Shown: piece by piece, positions 1 through 8,802 of the stretch
How the letters are laid out: each line of letters begins with the position of its first letter
Position numbering within the stretch: the first letter of the stretch is position 1
NCBI GenBank assembly: GCA_902790465.1
Contig: CADASF010000013.1
Coordinates: 1 to 41,011, forward strand
Direction of reading: 5' to 3'
Length of the DNA: 41,011 nucleotides
Origin: an uncultured bacterium
GTDB lineage: Bacteria > Vulcanimicrobiota > CADAWZ01
The notes under the pieces: generated by a model
What the model was told of the DNA's origin: nothing
The model's input: only the letters and a program-made list of their open reading frames with translations
The model's database searches: none
Translations under genes and position numbers: made by a program

Positions 1-1520
1 ACCTTGTTTCTGCATTTTGGCAACTTCGGCAGATGTTTTTGCAAATTTGAATTCAATAATAATTATTTTATCATCGAATTGAATTATAACATCAGAACGA
101 CCTTGGAAATCGTGAGCTTCAGGATAAGCAGTTAATCCTGTTGCATTTAATAACATCATAAATAATGAACGATACCAATACTCCCCTCGTTCTGCTTCGC
201 CATTTTTAATGTTTTTTTCTTTGTTTTCTGAAAAATCGTCGTAAGGAATTGGTTTTAATGCTTGATTAAATAATTCTACAACATTTTCAATATTTCCAAC
301 TTTTAATGCTTTCCAAATTCGATTTCCCAATGTTGCATATTCTTCAATATTGTACATATTTTCAAGATATAATCCATCCATTGAGCTACTGACTTCTTTA
401 TTTGGATAATCAAGAGTCATAAGAAGATCATCTTTTTTCTTTATAGTTAAATATCCAGCTTGATATAGAAAACTTTCAACACTTGCTGTTTCTATTTCTC
501 TTGCATCTGCAAAATGAATATCAACTTCTTTATTTTTGTATAAGTCAGGTTTTTTGACTTCGTGTTTTTTTAGATATTTAACGAGGAAAGATGAAACATT
601 TAGCTCCTTCTTCGAAGGAGGAAAAAAAAGAGAAGAAATATACCAATAATTATAAAAATATTTTTCTTTGAAAAATTTTAATACAGAAAATGGATTATAT
701 ACTCTTGTTATTCCATCAAAAGAAAAACCATCATAGTATTCTTTTATTTTATCTAAAAGCTCTTTTTTACTCATTGATTTTTTTTGAGCAGTTATTTCGA
801 GCCACTCAGAAAAATTGTCTTCAAGTTCTTGCTGTGTGTAACCAACAATATCCCCATATTCTTCAGACATAGAAATATCATCTAAATTATTTAGTCCAGA
901 AAAAATTCCAACCTTTGTAAATTTAGAAATTCCAGTGATAAAGACAAATCTTAAATAGTCCGTATAAGTTTTTAAAATGCCATAAAAAGACCGTAAAAGT
1001 TCTCTTATTTCATTTGCTTTTTTCAAATCATCAATATTATCTGTTATTGGTTTATCATATTCATCAATAAGTACAACAACTTGACCTTGTTTTTCATATA
1101 ATCTTGTGATTATATTTGCTAATAGTCGTCCAGTGTTTTTTTGTGTTGGGATACTTAATTTATTAATTCTTGCAATTTCTTCAAGATAATCAATAAGTGC
1201 AGATTTTAATTCTTTTTATTTGTATAATCTCCTAAACCACTCATGTCCAGTTTAATAACAGGATTTGGGTGATTTGCTTGTTCTTTTACCCATTTTTCGG
1301 CATAAAGCCCTTTGAATAATTCAGCTTTACCTTGAAACATAGCTTCGAGTGTAGAAATAGTAAGTGATTTTCCAAATCGACGAGGACGAGAAAGAAAATA
1401 ACTATTTTTTGTTTTAGCAAGTTGAAGTAATTTTTCTGTCTTATCAACATAAAGATAATTGTAATCATTATCTCTAATACTCTTAAAACTTTGAAGCCCA
1501 ACAGGTAATTCTTTTAACAT
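1..1520 (-). pseudogene. AAA-ATPase-like protein with C-terminal PD-(D/E)XK nuclease, frameshifted, partial at window edge
   Basis: The family is common in anaerobes: an N-terminal AAA-ATPase-like domain (Pfam AAA-ATPase_like) followed by a PD-(D/E)XK nuclease-like domain; its biological role is not settled. The first part reads LKELPVGLQSFKSIR, YVDKT and the arginine-rich Walker A-like SRPRRFGKSL, then stops at 1206-1208. In the -1 frame the protein continues without interruption: KELKSALIDYLEEIAR, the Walker B-like VVVLIDEYDKP (about 1061-1100), FITGISKFTK, and near the window edge the nuclease core GRSDVIIQFDDKIIIIEFK with D..E.K spacing. The break falls at a five-T run (1213-1217; AAAAA in the gene), where one added A would restore the frame. 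I chose the start at 1520 because AAGGAG lies nine bases upstream and homologues begin near this LKELP; an ATG at 1538 is the alternative. The true C-terminus lies beyond position 1. Confidence 0.85.
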
Positions 1521-1563
1521 ATATTTTTTCTCCTTCATTTATGAAGGAGCTTCAATGCTCCTT
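1521..1563 (-). promoter_or_regulatory. two mutually exclusive hairpins around the ribosome binding site of the AAA-ATPase-like gene
   Basis: Read on the minus strand, the leader is AAGGAGC-ATTGAA-GCTCCTT followed by CAT-AA-ATGAAGGAG. The central CTCCTT can pair upstream with AAGGAG (7-bp stem) or downstream with TGAAGGAG (8-bp stem, 4-base loop). The downstream AAGGAG is the ribosome binding site of the start at 1520. The two pairings exclude each other, so this could set translation on or off. It could also be a chance triple repeat or a remnant of a palindromic element. Confidence 0.4.
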
Positions 1564-1774
1564 ATTTAATCTTGGTCTTTTTTTCTCTTAAATTTTATTT
1601 TATCATATAGAAATAAATAATACAATATTTTTCATGTTTTATCATTATATCAACAAATATTATTTGGCGAACCGATGGAGAGTAAATATAAAAAATTGTA
1701 AAAAAACTATAAAGCCGATAAAATAAATGAATAAGACACTATAAATATATTTTAACAATAGGGGAAAGAGAGAG
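1564..1774. other. noncoding AT-rich intergenic stretch
   Basis: I see no open reading frame of note here. It lies upstream of the left-edge gene and downstream of the zinc-ribbon gene terminator, and presumably carries the promoter of the left-edge gene. I could not pick out a convincing -35/-10 pair. Confidence 0.5.
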
Positions 1775-1819
1775 AAAATAAAAAATTCCTCACCTTTGAT
1801 TTTTCAAAAGATGAGGAAT
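1775..1819 (-). terminator. rho-independent terminator after the zinc-ribbon gene
   Basis: ATTCCTCA (1785-1792) pairs with TGAGGAAT (1812-1819), with additional imperfect pairing of the inner CTTTTGA/TCAAAG. On the minus strand the stem is followed by a T-rich tract. It lies about 27 bases past the stop codon at 1846. Confidence 0.8.
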
Positions 1820-1845
1820 GAGTGGAAAATTTTTAATATTTTATT

Positions 1846-3063
1846 TTACACCAAATTCTGTATTTTATCGTTATATAATGTTACTATTCCTGTGAAATCA
1901 TGTTTATGTTTAATTAGTCCTACTAAATTTTTTAGCTGTTTATCTATTGAATAGAAATCTTCTTTTTCTATGGCTATGATATATTCCAACTGATATTTTA
2001 GAATATGTATTTTGTCTAATTTATCTAATAATATTTTCCTATTTTTTATTTGTTTTGATAATTTACTCTCTATTTGCTTAATTTTTGATTCGCTTGAAGA
2101 ATCTTTATTTATTATATTTAATAATTTAACTTTATAATTTTTTGATTCATCAATTTCTTTTTCTAATTTTTTGATTTTTTGATATTCTTCTTCTACTACT
2201 TCTGTTACTATATTTAAAGTATTTTGATAATCTTTTTTCTCTATTATTAAATACGCAACATAAAATTGTTTTATTTTTTCTTTTGAATCAAATTTATTAG
2301 GGGCTTCTAATATTTGTTTGTAGGCTATTTCACTATTTGCTTCATGAATTTTTTTTTCTAATTGGGTTTTAAGTTTATTTTCTTTTATGATTTTAAAATT
2401 AGTAATAACTATTACAATGAATATCAGAAATAGGGCTGTTGACCAACTTTGGTCTGAATTTAGAGAAATAAAAAATATTATTATAATTATTATTCCTATA
2501 ATTGAGCTTACTATTGTACAGGCAATAGATTTTTTTTCGAATGTAAATGTTTCTTGTGATTCTTTTATTTTACTCATTGATAATATCAATCTATCTTTTA
2601 TTGTCAATGAAATATTTTTAAATAATATTTTTTTATTTTCTATAATTTTTTTTATTTTTTCTTTTTGTTTTTCACTACCAAATTGTATAACTCTTTTATA
2701 ATTTTTATTTTCAGTTAAAGTGTCTAAAAAAATATATTTATCTGTTATACATTTTTCATTTTTTATACCTAAATCAATAAATAATTTTCCTAAATATGCA
2801 TCTGCATTTTCAGGGTCTAAATTTAAAATATTGTCTGCTACTTCGCTTGCTTTCTTAAAATCTTCATCTTCGAGTAATAAAGACATTCTTTTTGTTAAAT
2901 TAGAAATTTTACCTTGATCTGATATAGCAATTCCTCTAACAACAGTTTCTTCACCAATATTTTTTAGATTTGTTTCATAACCACAGAAAGGGCATTTAGC
3001 AATGGAATCTCCTTCTTTATAATTGAGTTGTCCTCCACAGTTGCCACATTTTAATACTTCCAT
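1846..3063 (-). CDS. zinc-ribbon, TPR-like, membrane-anchored coiled-coil protein
   Basis: A 405-residue protein of unknown function. The N-terminus has a zinc ribbon, CGNCGGQL then CPFCG (two CxxC knuckles, residues 6-28). A short helical region containing NADAYLGKLFIDLGI follows and resembles one TPR-like unit. Two hydrophobic segments (about residues 180-203 and 208-225) form a hairpin anchor. The rest is charged and predicted coiled coil (about 230-400). There is no signal peptide, so both soluble ends are probably cytoplasmic. It stands alone between two terminators. Similar zinc-ribbon/TPR proteins occur in Firmicutes and other anaerobes, but no function is established. The start is the first ATG and directly precedes the zinc ribbon. 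Confidence 0.85.
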   Translation of the reverse strand: MEVLKCGNCGGQLNYKEGDSIAKCPFCGYETNLKNIGEETVVRGIAISDQGKISNLTKRMSLLLEDEDFKKASEVADNILNLDPENADAYLGKLFIDLGIKNEKCITDKYIFLDTLTENKNYKRVIQFGSEKQKEKIKKIIENKKILFKNISLTIKDRLILSMSKIKESQETFTFEKKSIACTIVSSIIGIIIIIIFFISLNSDQSWSTALFLIFIVIVITNFKIIKENKLKTQLEKKIHEANSEIAYKQILEAPNKFDSKEKIKQFYVAYLIIEKKDYQNTLNIVTEVVEEEYQKIKKLEKEIDESKNYKVKLLNIINKDSSSESKIKQIESKLSKQIKNRKILLDKLDKIHILKYQLEYIIAIEKEDFYSIDKQLKNLVGLIKHKHDFTGIVTLYNDKIQNLV

Positions 3064-3164
3064 ATTTTATCCTTTGATTTATTTTAAAAATTCATTTTGC
3101 TAAGAAATTTGAAAAATAAGTTTGTAACTTTTATGTTAAAAATATATTGATAAATTGTTAATTG

Positions 3165-3207
3165 ATTTTTTTAAAAAATTAGGGCGAATCTCATAGAGAT
3201 TCGCCCT
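3165..3207 (-). terminator. rho-independent terminator after the LRR gene
   Basis: A perfect 12-bp stem AGGGCGAATCTC / GAGATTCGCCCT (3181-3192 and 3196-3207) with a 3-base loop. On the minus strand it is followed by AATTTTTT. It sits about 135 bases downstream of the LRR gene stop and ends the operon that begins with the PspA-like gene. Confidence 0.85.
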
Positions 3208-3342
3208 CTATAAGACTTATAGATAAGTATAATTTAATTAACAGTGTTTATCAATATTTTTTAAATATTGTTTATTTTATCATAATAGTCCTTATAAATA
3301 TTTCCAACCGCCTTATTTTAAGGGCATTGGTTATTGGCTTGA

Positions 3343-4653
3343 TTAGAATGTTTTTCTTTCTTTTGCATGCCAGTTTACATCATTATAATTATTACTTTGA
3401 TATTTATTTTCTGTCCAAGAAGAATATGTTGCATTTCCATTGTAATAAATAACTGGAATATCCCAAAATGCAAATTTGCCTATTTCTGTAACGCTTTCTG
3501 GAATTATCAATTTTAATGATGTGCAGTTATAGAAAGCATATGAGTCAATTAATGTAACTGTGTCTGGAATTTCTATGGTTGTAAGTGAGATACAATTGTA
3601 GAATGCACTTTCTCCAATACTTGTTAAACCATCAGGAATTGTTATATTTTTTAATTCTTTACAATCCCCAAAGCATTCTGCAGAAATAGATGTTATTTTT
3701 TTAGGAATTTCTATTTCTGCTAAATTTGAACAAGCATAAAAACATCTTGGTTCAATGTCAGCAATACTGTCAGGTAATTTTATTTCAGTCAAAGATGGGC
3801 AGTTTTCAAAAGTACTTGTTCCTATTTTTGTTACTGTATCTGGAATTGTTACATCTTTTAAGATAGAACAATCTTTAAATACACATTTACCAATTTCAGT
3901 AACACTGTTAGGAATTTCTATGCTTTTTAAACTCGAACAACCTGTAAAAATATTGCTTTCAAGAATCTTTATTGTGTCTGGAATAGTTACATCTTTTAAT
4001 GCAGAACAGTTTTCAAAAGCACCTTCTTTGATTTTAGTAACACTGTTAGGAATTTCTATTTTTTCTAAATTGGAACAATTTTTGAAAGCATTATTTCCAA
4101 TTGTTGTTACTGTATCTGGAATATTTATGTCAATAAGCAGTTTACAATTTTCAAATGCTCCATCATCAATTCCAACAACTTTGTAATTTTTTCCTCTGTA
4201 TTTATATGTTGTTGGAATATCTGCTTTAGTCATTTCATCTTTGTCTATATTGTCTATTTTTTGAAGGAAGAAGAGTTGTCTAATGTTTTCACTGTTTAGA
4301 GTAACTTCTATGTATGAGGTTATAGGGGATTCATTATCATTTAAGTTTTGCTCTGCAGGTGATTTTTGTGAATTTGTTGGTTTTATAAAAGAATTGATTA
4401 TAAAATCTATCCAATCTGAAGACATTCCTTGTTCTTCAAATTCTTCTTTTAGTATTGATATTTTTATATTTTCTCTTTTATTGCTAAAAATAGTTTGCAA
4501 TATATTATCATCTAAAGCTCTATTTAATATTTTTAGCTCTTTAGGATTGTCTGAGCAGAGATCTTTTAAATAAGCATTAAATCTCTTTGAATCTGTCAAT
4601 AGACTATCGTCTTTTTGGTCGATAATAAATTTTATCGCATTTTGTATTTTCAT
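3343..4653 (-). CDS. BspA-type leucine-rich repeat protein (LRR_5), no signal peptide
   Basis: A 436-residue protein. Residues 1 to about 105 form a helical N-terminal domain (FNAYLKDLCSDNPKELKIL..ALDDNI). This resembles the small helical region found at the start of some anaerobe LRR and Zn-ribbon proteins. From about residue 150 to 425 there are roughly 11 repeats of about 23 residues of the BspA/LRR_5 type, with the recurring pattern C..L..I.IP..VT.IG..AF.NC. These repeats usually mediate protein-protein contacts. I see no signal peptide or anchor, so unlike classic surface BspA proteins it is probably cytoplasmic. AAAGGAA precedes the ATG. It lies 18 bases after the spermidine-synthase-like gene and before a strong terminator, so it is probably the last gene of that operon. 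Confidence 0.85.
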   Translation of the reverse strand: MKIQNAIKFIIDQKDDSLLTDSKRFNAYLKDLCSDNPKELKILNRALDDNILQTIFSNKRENIKISILKEEFEEQGMSSDWIDFIINSFIKPTNSQKSPAEQNLNDNESPITSYIEVTLNSENIRQLFFLQKIDNIDKDEMTKADIPTTYKYRGKNYKVVGIDDGAFENCKLLIDINIPDTVTTIGNNAFKNCSNLEKIEIPNSVTKIKEGAFENCSALKDVTIPDTIKILESNIFTGCSSLKSIEIPNSVTEIGKCVFKDCSILKDVTIPDTVTKIGTSTFENCPSLTEIKLPDSIADIEPRCFYACSNLAEIEIPKKITSISAECFGDCKELKNITIPDGLTSIGESAFYNCISLTTIEIPDTVTLIDSYAFYNCTSLKLIIPESVTEIGKFAFWDIPVIYYNGNATYSSWTENKYQSNNYNDVNWHAKERKTF

Positions 4654-4671
4654 TATCTTTTTCCTTTCTAT

Positions 4672-6210
4672 CTACCAGTATTTCCAACCGCTGAGGTAGT
4701 ATTCAGAAATAGTTGGTTTATCGAGTGTTGAAGGCTTTATATTTTCCCTTATTAAATCTTTTCCAAACACAAACGATGATCTAAAAACATCATCTGTCAA
4801 ATATTTTGTTTTTACAGATAGTTTAAATTTATTTACATCATAATTGATATTTGAAGCCATTACAAATCCCCAATCACCAAAAGAAGGCACATAGCCGTGA
4901 TATGGGTAAGTATGTTCAAATCCTGCACTTTTCATCGTCTCATTTATACACCAAAAAGCCTCTGGTGAAAAGAAAGGACTTGATGCTTGCGTTACAACTA
5001 TACCTGTTTTTGAAAGATGATTTTTTACATTTTGATAAAATTCTTTGCTATATAATCTTGCAAGTGCCGTGTTATTTGGATCAGGCAAATCTATTATTAT
5101 CACATCATAATATTCATTGCTTTCTTCAATATATTTATACGCATCGTCATTAATCACATGTACTTTTGGATTTGACAGACTTCCCTCATTTAATTTGCTT
5201 ATTAGTTTATCTTTTTTTGACAGCTCTGTCATTGCAGGATCGAGATCAACCAATGTTATTTTTTGGACATCTTTGTATTTTAAGATCTCCCTTGCAGCAA
5301 GACCATCTCCGCCTCCCAATATTATGACATTTTCTCTATTTGCCACTATTGATAGGGAAATGTGTGTCAAAAGTTCGTGATAACGAAATTCATCTATTGA
5401 AGAAAATTGAACATTTCCGTCAATATACAGCCTTAGATCATCTTTTCTTTTTGTCATTACAAGCTGTTGATATTGTGTCTTTTTGGAATAAAATACTCTG
5501 TCATTATATATTGATTTTTCCCAAAATTTTACGACATTGACAGATTGTATAAACATGACTATAAGTCCAATACATACGACAGCAGATGAAATATATAATT
5601 TCATTTTTTGTCTTTTTAAAAGTCTGTTTTGGAACCAGTATAAATTTATTACCCCTACTATTAAATTTAACATACCAGTTGCAACAGATGTATTGAACAA
5701 TCCTAAGAAAGGAACCATTACGAACGGGAAAATAAGTGTTGCTGCAAAAGAACCTAAATAGTCAAGAGAAAGTACATTTGATATATTGTGTTTTAGATCG
5801 TAATATGTCTCCATTATTCTTGTGAGAATTGGGATTTCAAGACCTATTAAAGTTCCTATTGCCAATATTGTCAAACACATTATGGGATAGTAAAATGTTT
5901 CTGACATATATGCAAAATATAATATCGGAACTGAAAGCCCACCTATTATGGCAAGTAGGATTTCAACTCCTGCAAATATTGATATTAGATGTTTTGTTAT
6001 AAATCTTGAAATAAGAGTCCCTATTCCCATTGAGGTCATAGAAAGACCAATGACAATGGAAAATTGTTTTATGCTGTCACCCAAAAAATAAGAGGATACA
6101 GCACCAATCAATAACTCATAAATTATAGTACAAAAGCCGACAATACATACAGATATCAAAAGTATGCCAGCTTCTTTGGCTGTTAGTTGATCTGATTTAC
6201 TTTCCACCAC
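4672..6210 (-). CDS. membrane-anchored spermidine synthase-like aminopropyltransferase
   Basis: A 512-residue protein. About residues 15-220 hold seven hydrophobic segments. The C-terminal half is a SAM/dcSAM-binding Rossmann domain of the polyamine synthase family: YIDGNVQFSSIDEFRYHE, the glycine loop VIILGGGDGLAAREIL, the acidic end LVDLDPAM, and DVIIIDLPDPNN, which corresponds to the catalytic-loop region of SpeE. Known spermidine synthases transfer aminopropyl from decarboxylated SAM to putrescine. Membrane-fused members travel with PspA and DUF4178 genes, and their substrate is not established. No SpeD or SpeA is visible in the window. The start overlaps the preceding small ORF by 14 bases. 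The gene belongs to the 8655-to-3343 operon. Confidence 0.88.
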   Translation of the reverse strand: MVESKSDQLTAKEAGILLISVCIVGFCTIIYELLIGAVSSYFLGDSIKQFSIVIGLSMTSMGIGTLISRFITKHLISIFAGVEILLAIIGGLSVPILYFAYMSETFYYPIMCLTILAIGTLIGLEIPILTRIMETYYDLKHNISNVLSLDYLGSFAATLIFPFVMVPFLGLFNTSVATGMLNLIVGVINLYWFQNRLLKRQKMKLYISSAVVCIGLIVMFIQSVNVVKFWEKSIYNDRVFYSKKTQYQQLVMTKRKDDLRLYIDGNVQFSSIDEFRYHELLTHISLSIVANRENVIILGGGDGLAAREILKYKDVQKITLVDLDPAMTELSKKDKLISKLNEGSLSNPKVHVINDDAYKYIEESNEYYDVIIIDLPDPNNTALARLYSKEFYQNVKNHLSKTGIVVTQASSPFFSPEAFWCINETMKSAGFEHTYPYHGYVPSFGDWGFVMASNINYDVNKFKLSVKTKYLTDDVFRSSFVFGKDLIRENIKPSTLDKPTISEYYLSGWKYW

Positions 6211-6442
6211 TTATCCCTTTTTTTGAAAATCTTGAACCACCTGTGCTTGTCTCTCTATTACTTGCAGGTTCGTATCTATCATAATTACCCCAATAACCAA
6301 AGTAATATGTATGATAAGCTCTATGATTATGATAACCTTTATAACCTGGATATCCATAACCATAATCAGATGTATTCCAACAAAATATAAATATTCCGAC
6401 TAAGAAAGCTATTATAATTAGATATCCTATTGTATCTCTCAT
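6197..6442 (-). CDS. small single-pass membrane protein with Gly/Tyr/His-rich tail
   Basis: An 81-residue protein. One hydrophobic helix (about residues 5-22, IGYLIIIAFLVGIFIFCW) is followed by a tail rich in Gly, Tyr and His (YGYGYPGYKGYHNHRAYH) and then a Ser/Gly/Arg-rich end. I chose the ATG at 6442 rather than the upstream in-frame one at 6499 because GGAGAG lies just upstream of it and the longer version overlaps the previous gene. It sits between the 201-residue membrane protein and the spermidine-synthase-like gene. Small membrane proteins occur at this position in PspA/DUF4178/SpeE-like clusters. I do not recognise the family. Confidence 0.75.
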   Translation of the reverse strand: MRDTIGYLIIIAFLVGIFIFCWNTSDYGYGYPGYKGYHNHRAYHTYYFGYWGNYDRYEPASNRETSTGGSRFSKKGISGGK

Positions 6443-6464
6443 AATTTTCTCTCCATTCTCTTTT

Positions 6465-7070
6465 TTAATCGTCTGACATCTCTTCAAACATATTGCCAAT
6501 TCCTGAATTTACCCAACTTGCATTGAAAATATAAAATACCAAAAGTGCAAGAATCAATGCCCCAATTCCAGCTTGAGTAAATCCAACATAACTTTTTACT
6601 TTATTTTTGATTCTTATCTCGATAGAGTTATTTATAGCGTTATTTGCTGCACCTTCTTTGTGCAGTTTTATTTTATATTTGCCCTTATCTTTGAAAGCTA
6701 ATTCAATAGACATATCTCTACTTGAATCACTCCAATAACCTTCATCATCTCTGCCTTCTTCAAACCACATATCTTTTCCAAATTCGTACAATGTTTCACC
6801 TTCATCATTTGTAACTTCGCCTGTGATAGAAACATTTTCGCCATTTATTCTTCCAGTGTAATGGGCCTCTACTTTATATACCTGTGCTTTGTCTTTTATT
6901 TCTATTGGAATTTCCATTCCGTCTTGAAATTTGCACTCTTTTATAGGAGTTCCTGAACCCATTAAACAAATTGCAGTTATGAAGTAAATAAGTGAAAATA
7001 TTGATAATATAAGACAGAGATTGTTTATAAAAAATAGATTTTCTTTTTCTTGATTTGGATCTATTGTCAT
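6465..7070 (-). CDS. two-TM membrane protein with extracytoplasmic beta-rich domain
   Basis: A 201-residue protein. Hydrophobic helices lie at about residues 15-38 and 168-187. They bracket a polar, beta-rich domain (about 45-160) with alternating hydrophobic strands and acidic stretches such as FEEGRDDEGYW. If both helices span the membrane, this domain faces outside. The N- and C-termini would be cytoplasmic and the C-terminus is acidic (MFEEMSDD). I do not recognise the family. Tight spacing to the DUF4178-like gene (17 bases) and to the following small gene places it in the PspA/spermidine-synthase-like operon. Confidence 0.75.
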   Translation of the reverse strand: MTIDPNQEKENLFFINNLCLILSIFSLIYFITAICLMGSGTPIKECKFQDGMEIPIEIKDKAQVYKVEAHYTGRINGENVSITGEVTNDEGETLYEFGKDMWFEEGRDDEGYWSDSSRDMSIELAFKDKGKYKIKLHKEGAANNAINNSIEIRIKNKVKSYVGFTQAGIGALILALLVFYIFNASWVNSGIGNMFEEMSDD

Positions 7071-7087
7071 GAAATTATCTCCATTTT

Positions 7088-7717
7088 TTAGTGTTCAGAT
7101 GAATTTTTATAGACAGTTATTTGTTGTTGTTTTATTTGTTGCGAACAGAATACTTGGTATTCATTATTTCCCCATTTTTCAACACTCAAAGAATATGTAA
7201 CGCCCATATCTGTTGATTTGAAATCCCAGTAGTAGAGTTTTTCTGCATTTGCTCTTTCACATCTCTTATAAAATGTTGCATTGTCTGAATCTTGATAGAA
7301 GAATTTTCTACTTCCATAAGTGACAGAACCAGATTCATCGTCATCAATTTTTGTCAATCTTTGTGGTGTCAATTCAGGTACAGCTTCTAAGCCAAGTTTT
7401 TCTAAAACGATGCTTACGATTATTTCATCATCATCTTCTACTTCAGCCCAAATCTTTTCTCCTGTTCCTTTATCACATTCGAGTTCAAACCAACTGAAAT
7501 CTCCTGCTTTATATAAGTGTTTATCCAATACTGTCAATTCGAGAGTTTCAGAATCTTGACCAAATCCAGTAACTTTGAATACTCCGCCTTTTTCAAGATT
7601 CAAAACACTAAGTTCATTTTTATCTCTTTTCGATTTTTTAGGAATTTTTGAGTTTCTAATTAATATTACAACAATTAAGCATATTGCCATTGCTATAAAA
7701 AAGAAAATCCAACACAT
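7088..7717 (-). CDS. DUF4178-like membrane-anchored protein
   Basis: A 209-residue protein. An N-terminal hydrophobic helix (residues 2-21) is followed by a basic stretch (KIPKKSKRDK). Next comes a beta-rich domain: LEKGGVFKVTGFG, then FSWFELECDKGTGEKIWAEVEDD. The W.E......G...W...EDD pattern is typical of DUF4178. The second half (about 120-205) has another beta-rich segment ending in EYQVFCSQQI. DUF4178 proteins are known to cluster with PspA, DUF350/DUF4247 and spermidine-synthase-like genes, with unknown biochemistry. Here it is the second gene of such an operon. I recognised the family by eye only, so a profile search would settle it. Confidence 0.7.
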   Translation of the reverse strand: MCWIFFFIAMAICLIVVILIRNSKIPKKSKRDKNELSVLNLEKGGVFKVTGFGQDSETLELTVLDKHLYKAGDFSWFELECDKGTGEKIWAEVEDDDEIIVSIVLEKLGLEAVPELTPQRLTKIDDDESGSVTYGSRKFFYQDSDNATFYKRCERANAEKLYYWDFKSTDMGVTYSLSVEKWGNNEYQVFCSQQIKQQQITVYKNSSEH

Positions 7718-7790
7718 TTTTTTTTCTCCTTTTTAATTTTCTTTTGTTTTTGTTTAATATTTTACCACAAAGTCATAATTAGTCTTTGTT

Positions 7791-7887
7791 CCCTCCTTTT
7801 AAAGGAGGGTTAGGGATGATTAGCCGATCAATAGGTGTCGGCTGACACCGACCTATACTCCCCTCAAGATTGAGGGGAAGGGGGAGT
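7791..7887 (+). repeat. palindromic REP-like element with three hairpins
   Basis: Three inverted repeats follow one another: CCCTCCTTT/AAAGGAGGG (7791-7809), GGTGTC-ggct-GACACC within TAGG..CCTA (7832-7855) and CCCCTCAA/TTGAGGGG (7860-7877), ending AAGGGGGAGTTGA. A second copy with the same architecture but different stem bases lies at 40914-40977. It is inserted between the PspA-like and DUF4178-like genes of one operon, where it could form transcript structure. Confidence 0.7.
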
Positions 7888-7893
7888 TGAAAT

Positions 7894-8655
7894 TTAATTT
7901 TTCACATAATTTTGACTTTGTGGTATTGTTTCTTCCGTTGTACTTGTATTTCCTGATGAAAGTTGTTTTTTCATCATTTCAAGTTCAGAATTGATATTTG
8001 GATCATATAATAGGGAAGATGATGTGTCTTCTTCGGCAAGTGGATCATCTAATCCGATCATGTCATTATATGCTTCATTTGAAGCAGAAATTGCATTTTC
8101 ATCTCTTGTAATTTCACTTTTTAGCTGTCTCAGTTTGTTTCCTGTTGAACCTTTTGATATAGAATTTAAACCTTCCTGTATTTCCTTAGTCGAATCTACA
8201 ACTTGTTTTCTTGCTTTTAAATTTGCTATTGCTGATTCTTGAGCTGAAATTTGATGTTTTATTGATGAAATAGTTTCTTCTGCTTTTAATGCCTGTAACT
8301 CATAATTTTTTATGAGTGAAGCAAAATGATTAGCTTCTTTTTGTGCTATGCTCTTTTCTTTTAAAACTTTTGCTGCTTCTATATCTGCCTGTTCTTGAGA
8401 CATTTTTCCACTTTGGGCTGATCTTAATATTGCCTCAGCTCTTTTTGTGAGATCTTTTATTTCTTGTTGTTTCTTTTCAAGTTCTCTTTTTGTGTTTATA
8501 GTCAAGGCTTTCATATTGCCTAAACTTTCATTTGATTTAGATTGTAGTTCTTTTAGTTCTTTTATTTTGTTTTCAGCCGTTTTTATCGGACTTCTAAAAA
8601 GACTTAAAAAAGAATCCCAAAGACTTTTTAATGCTTTTAATAAGTTTTTAAACAT
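7894..8655 (-). CDS. PspA/IM30 (Vipp1) family membrane-stress protein
   Basis: A 253-residue, almost fully helical coiled-coil protein. The amphipathic N-terminus (FKNLLKALKSLWDSFLSLF) is followed by long heptad-rich helices (about 25-190, e.g. KKQQEIKDLTKRAEAILRSAQ). The C-terminus is low-complexity and acidic. This matches PspA/IM30 proteins, ESCRT-III-like membrane-remodelling scaffolds that protect the inner membrane. GAGG lies five bases before the ATG. It is the first gene of the minus-strand operon with DUF4178-like, small membrane, spermidine-synthase-like and LRR genes. It is divergent from the GAF-GGDEF gene, so both promoters must lie within 8656-8802. Confidence 0.88.
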   Translation of the reverse strand: MFKNLLKALKSLWDSFLSLFRSPIKTAENKIKELKELQSKSNESLGNMKALTINTKRELEKKQQEIKDLTKRAEAILRSAQSGKMSQEQADIEAAKVLKEKSIAQKEANHFASLIKNYELQALKAEETISSIKHQISAQESAIANLKARKQVVDSTKEIQEGLNSISKGSTGNKLRQLKSEITRDENAISASNEAYNDMIGLDDPLAEEDTSSSLLYDPNINSELEMMKKQLSSGNTSTTEETIPQSQNYVKN

Positions 8656-8802
8656 AATACCTCATTATTTTTCTTTATTATATTTTATATATATACTACA
8701 AAAATTAATATTATCTTTTTTTATCTTCTAATTTACAAAGGATATTTTTTTTTCTATGGAGAAAATTTTTTTGTTATTATCTTTTTTTTGTTGGGGTTTT
8801 AT

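Noticed and set aside
1206-1220. Programmed -1 ribosomal frameshift at TAAAAAG
   Set aside because: The heptamer does not follow X XXY YYZ and I see no convincing stimulatory hairpin just downstream; a one-base deletion or phase variation is simpler.
3755-4186. 143-codon plus-strand frame
   Set aside because: It is antisense to the leucine-rich repeats of the LRR gene; its apparent periodicity is the repeat read backwards.
3299-4691. TATTTCCAACCGC occurs both at 3299-3311 and 4678-4691, encoding a GWKY-like end in each
   Set aside because: The match is only about 13 bases and the first copy lies in noncoding sequence with no further similarity, so a duplicated gene end is not supported.
8788-8802. 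TTG start for the GAF-GGDEF protein
   Set aside because: It adds only five residues and the ATG at 8803 has GGGG at suitable spacing; the TTG has no clear site.
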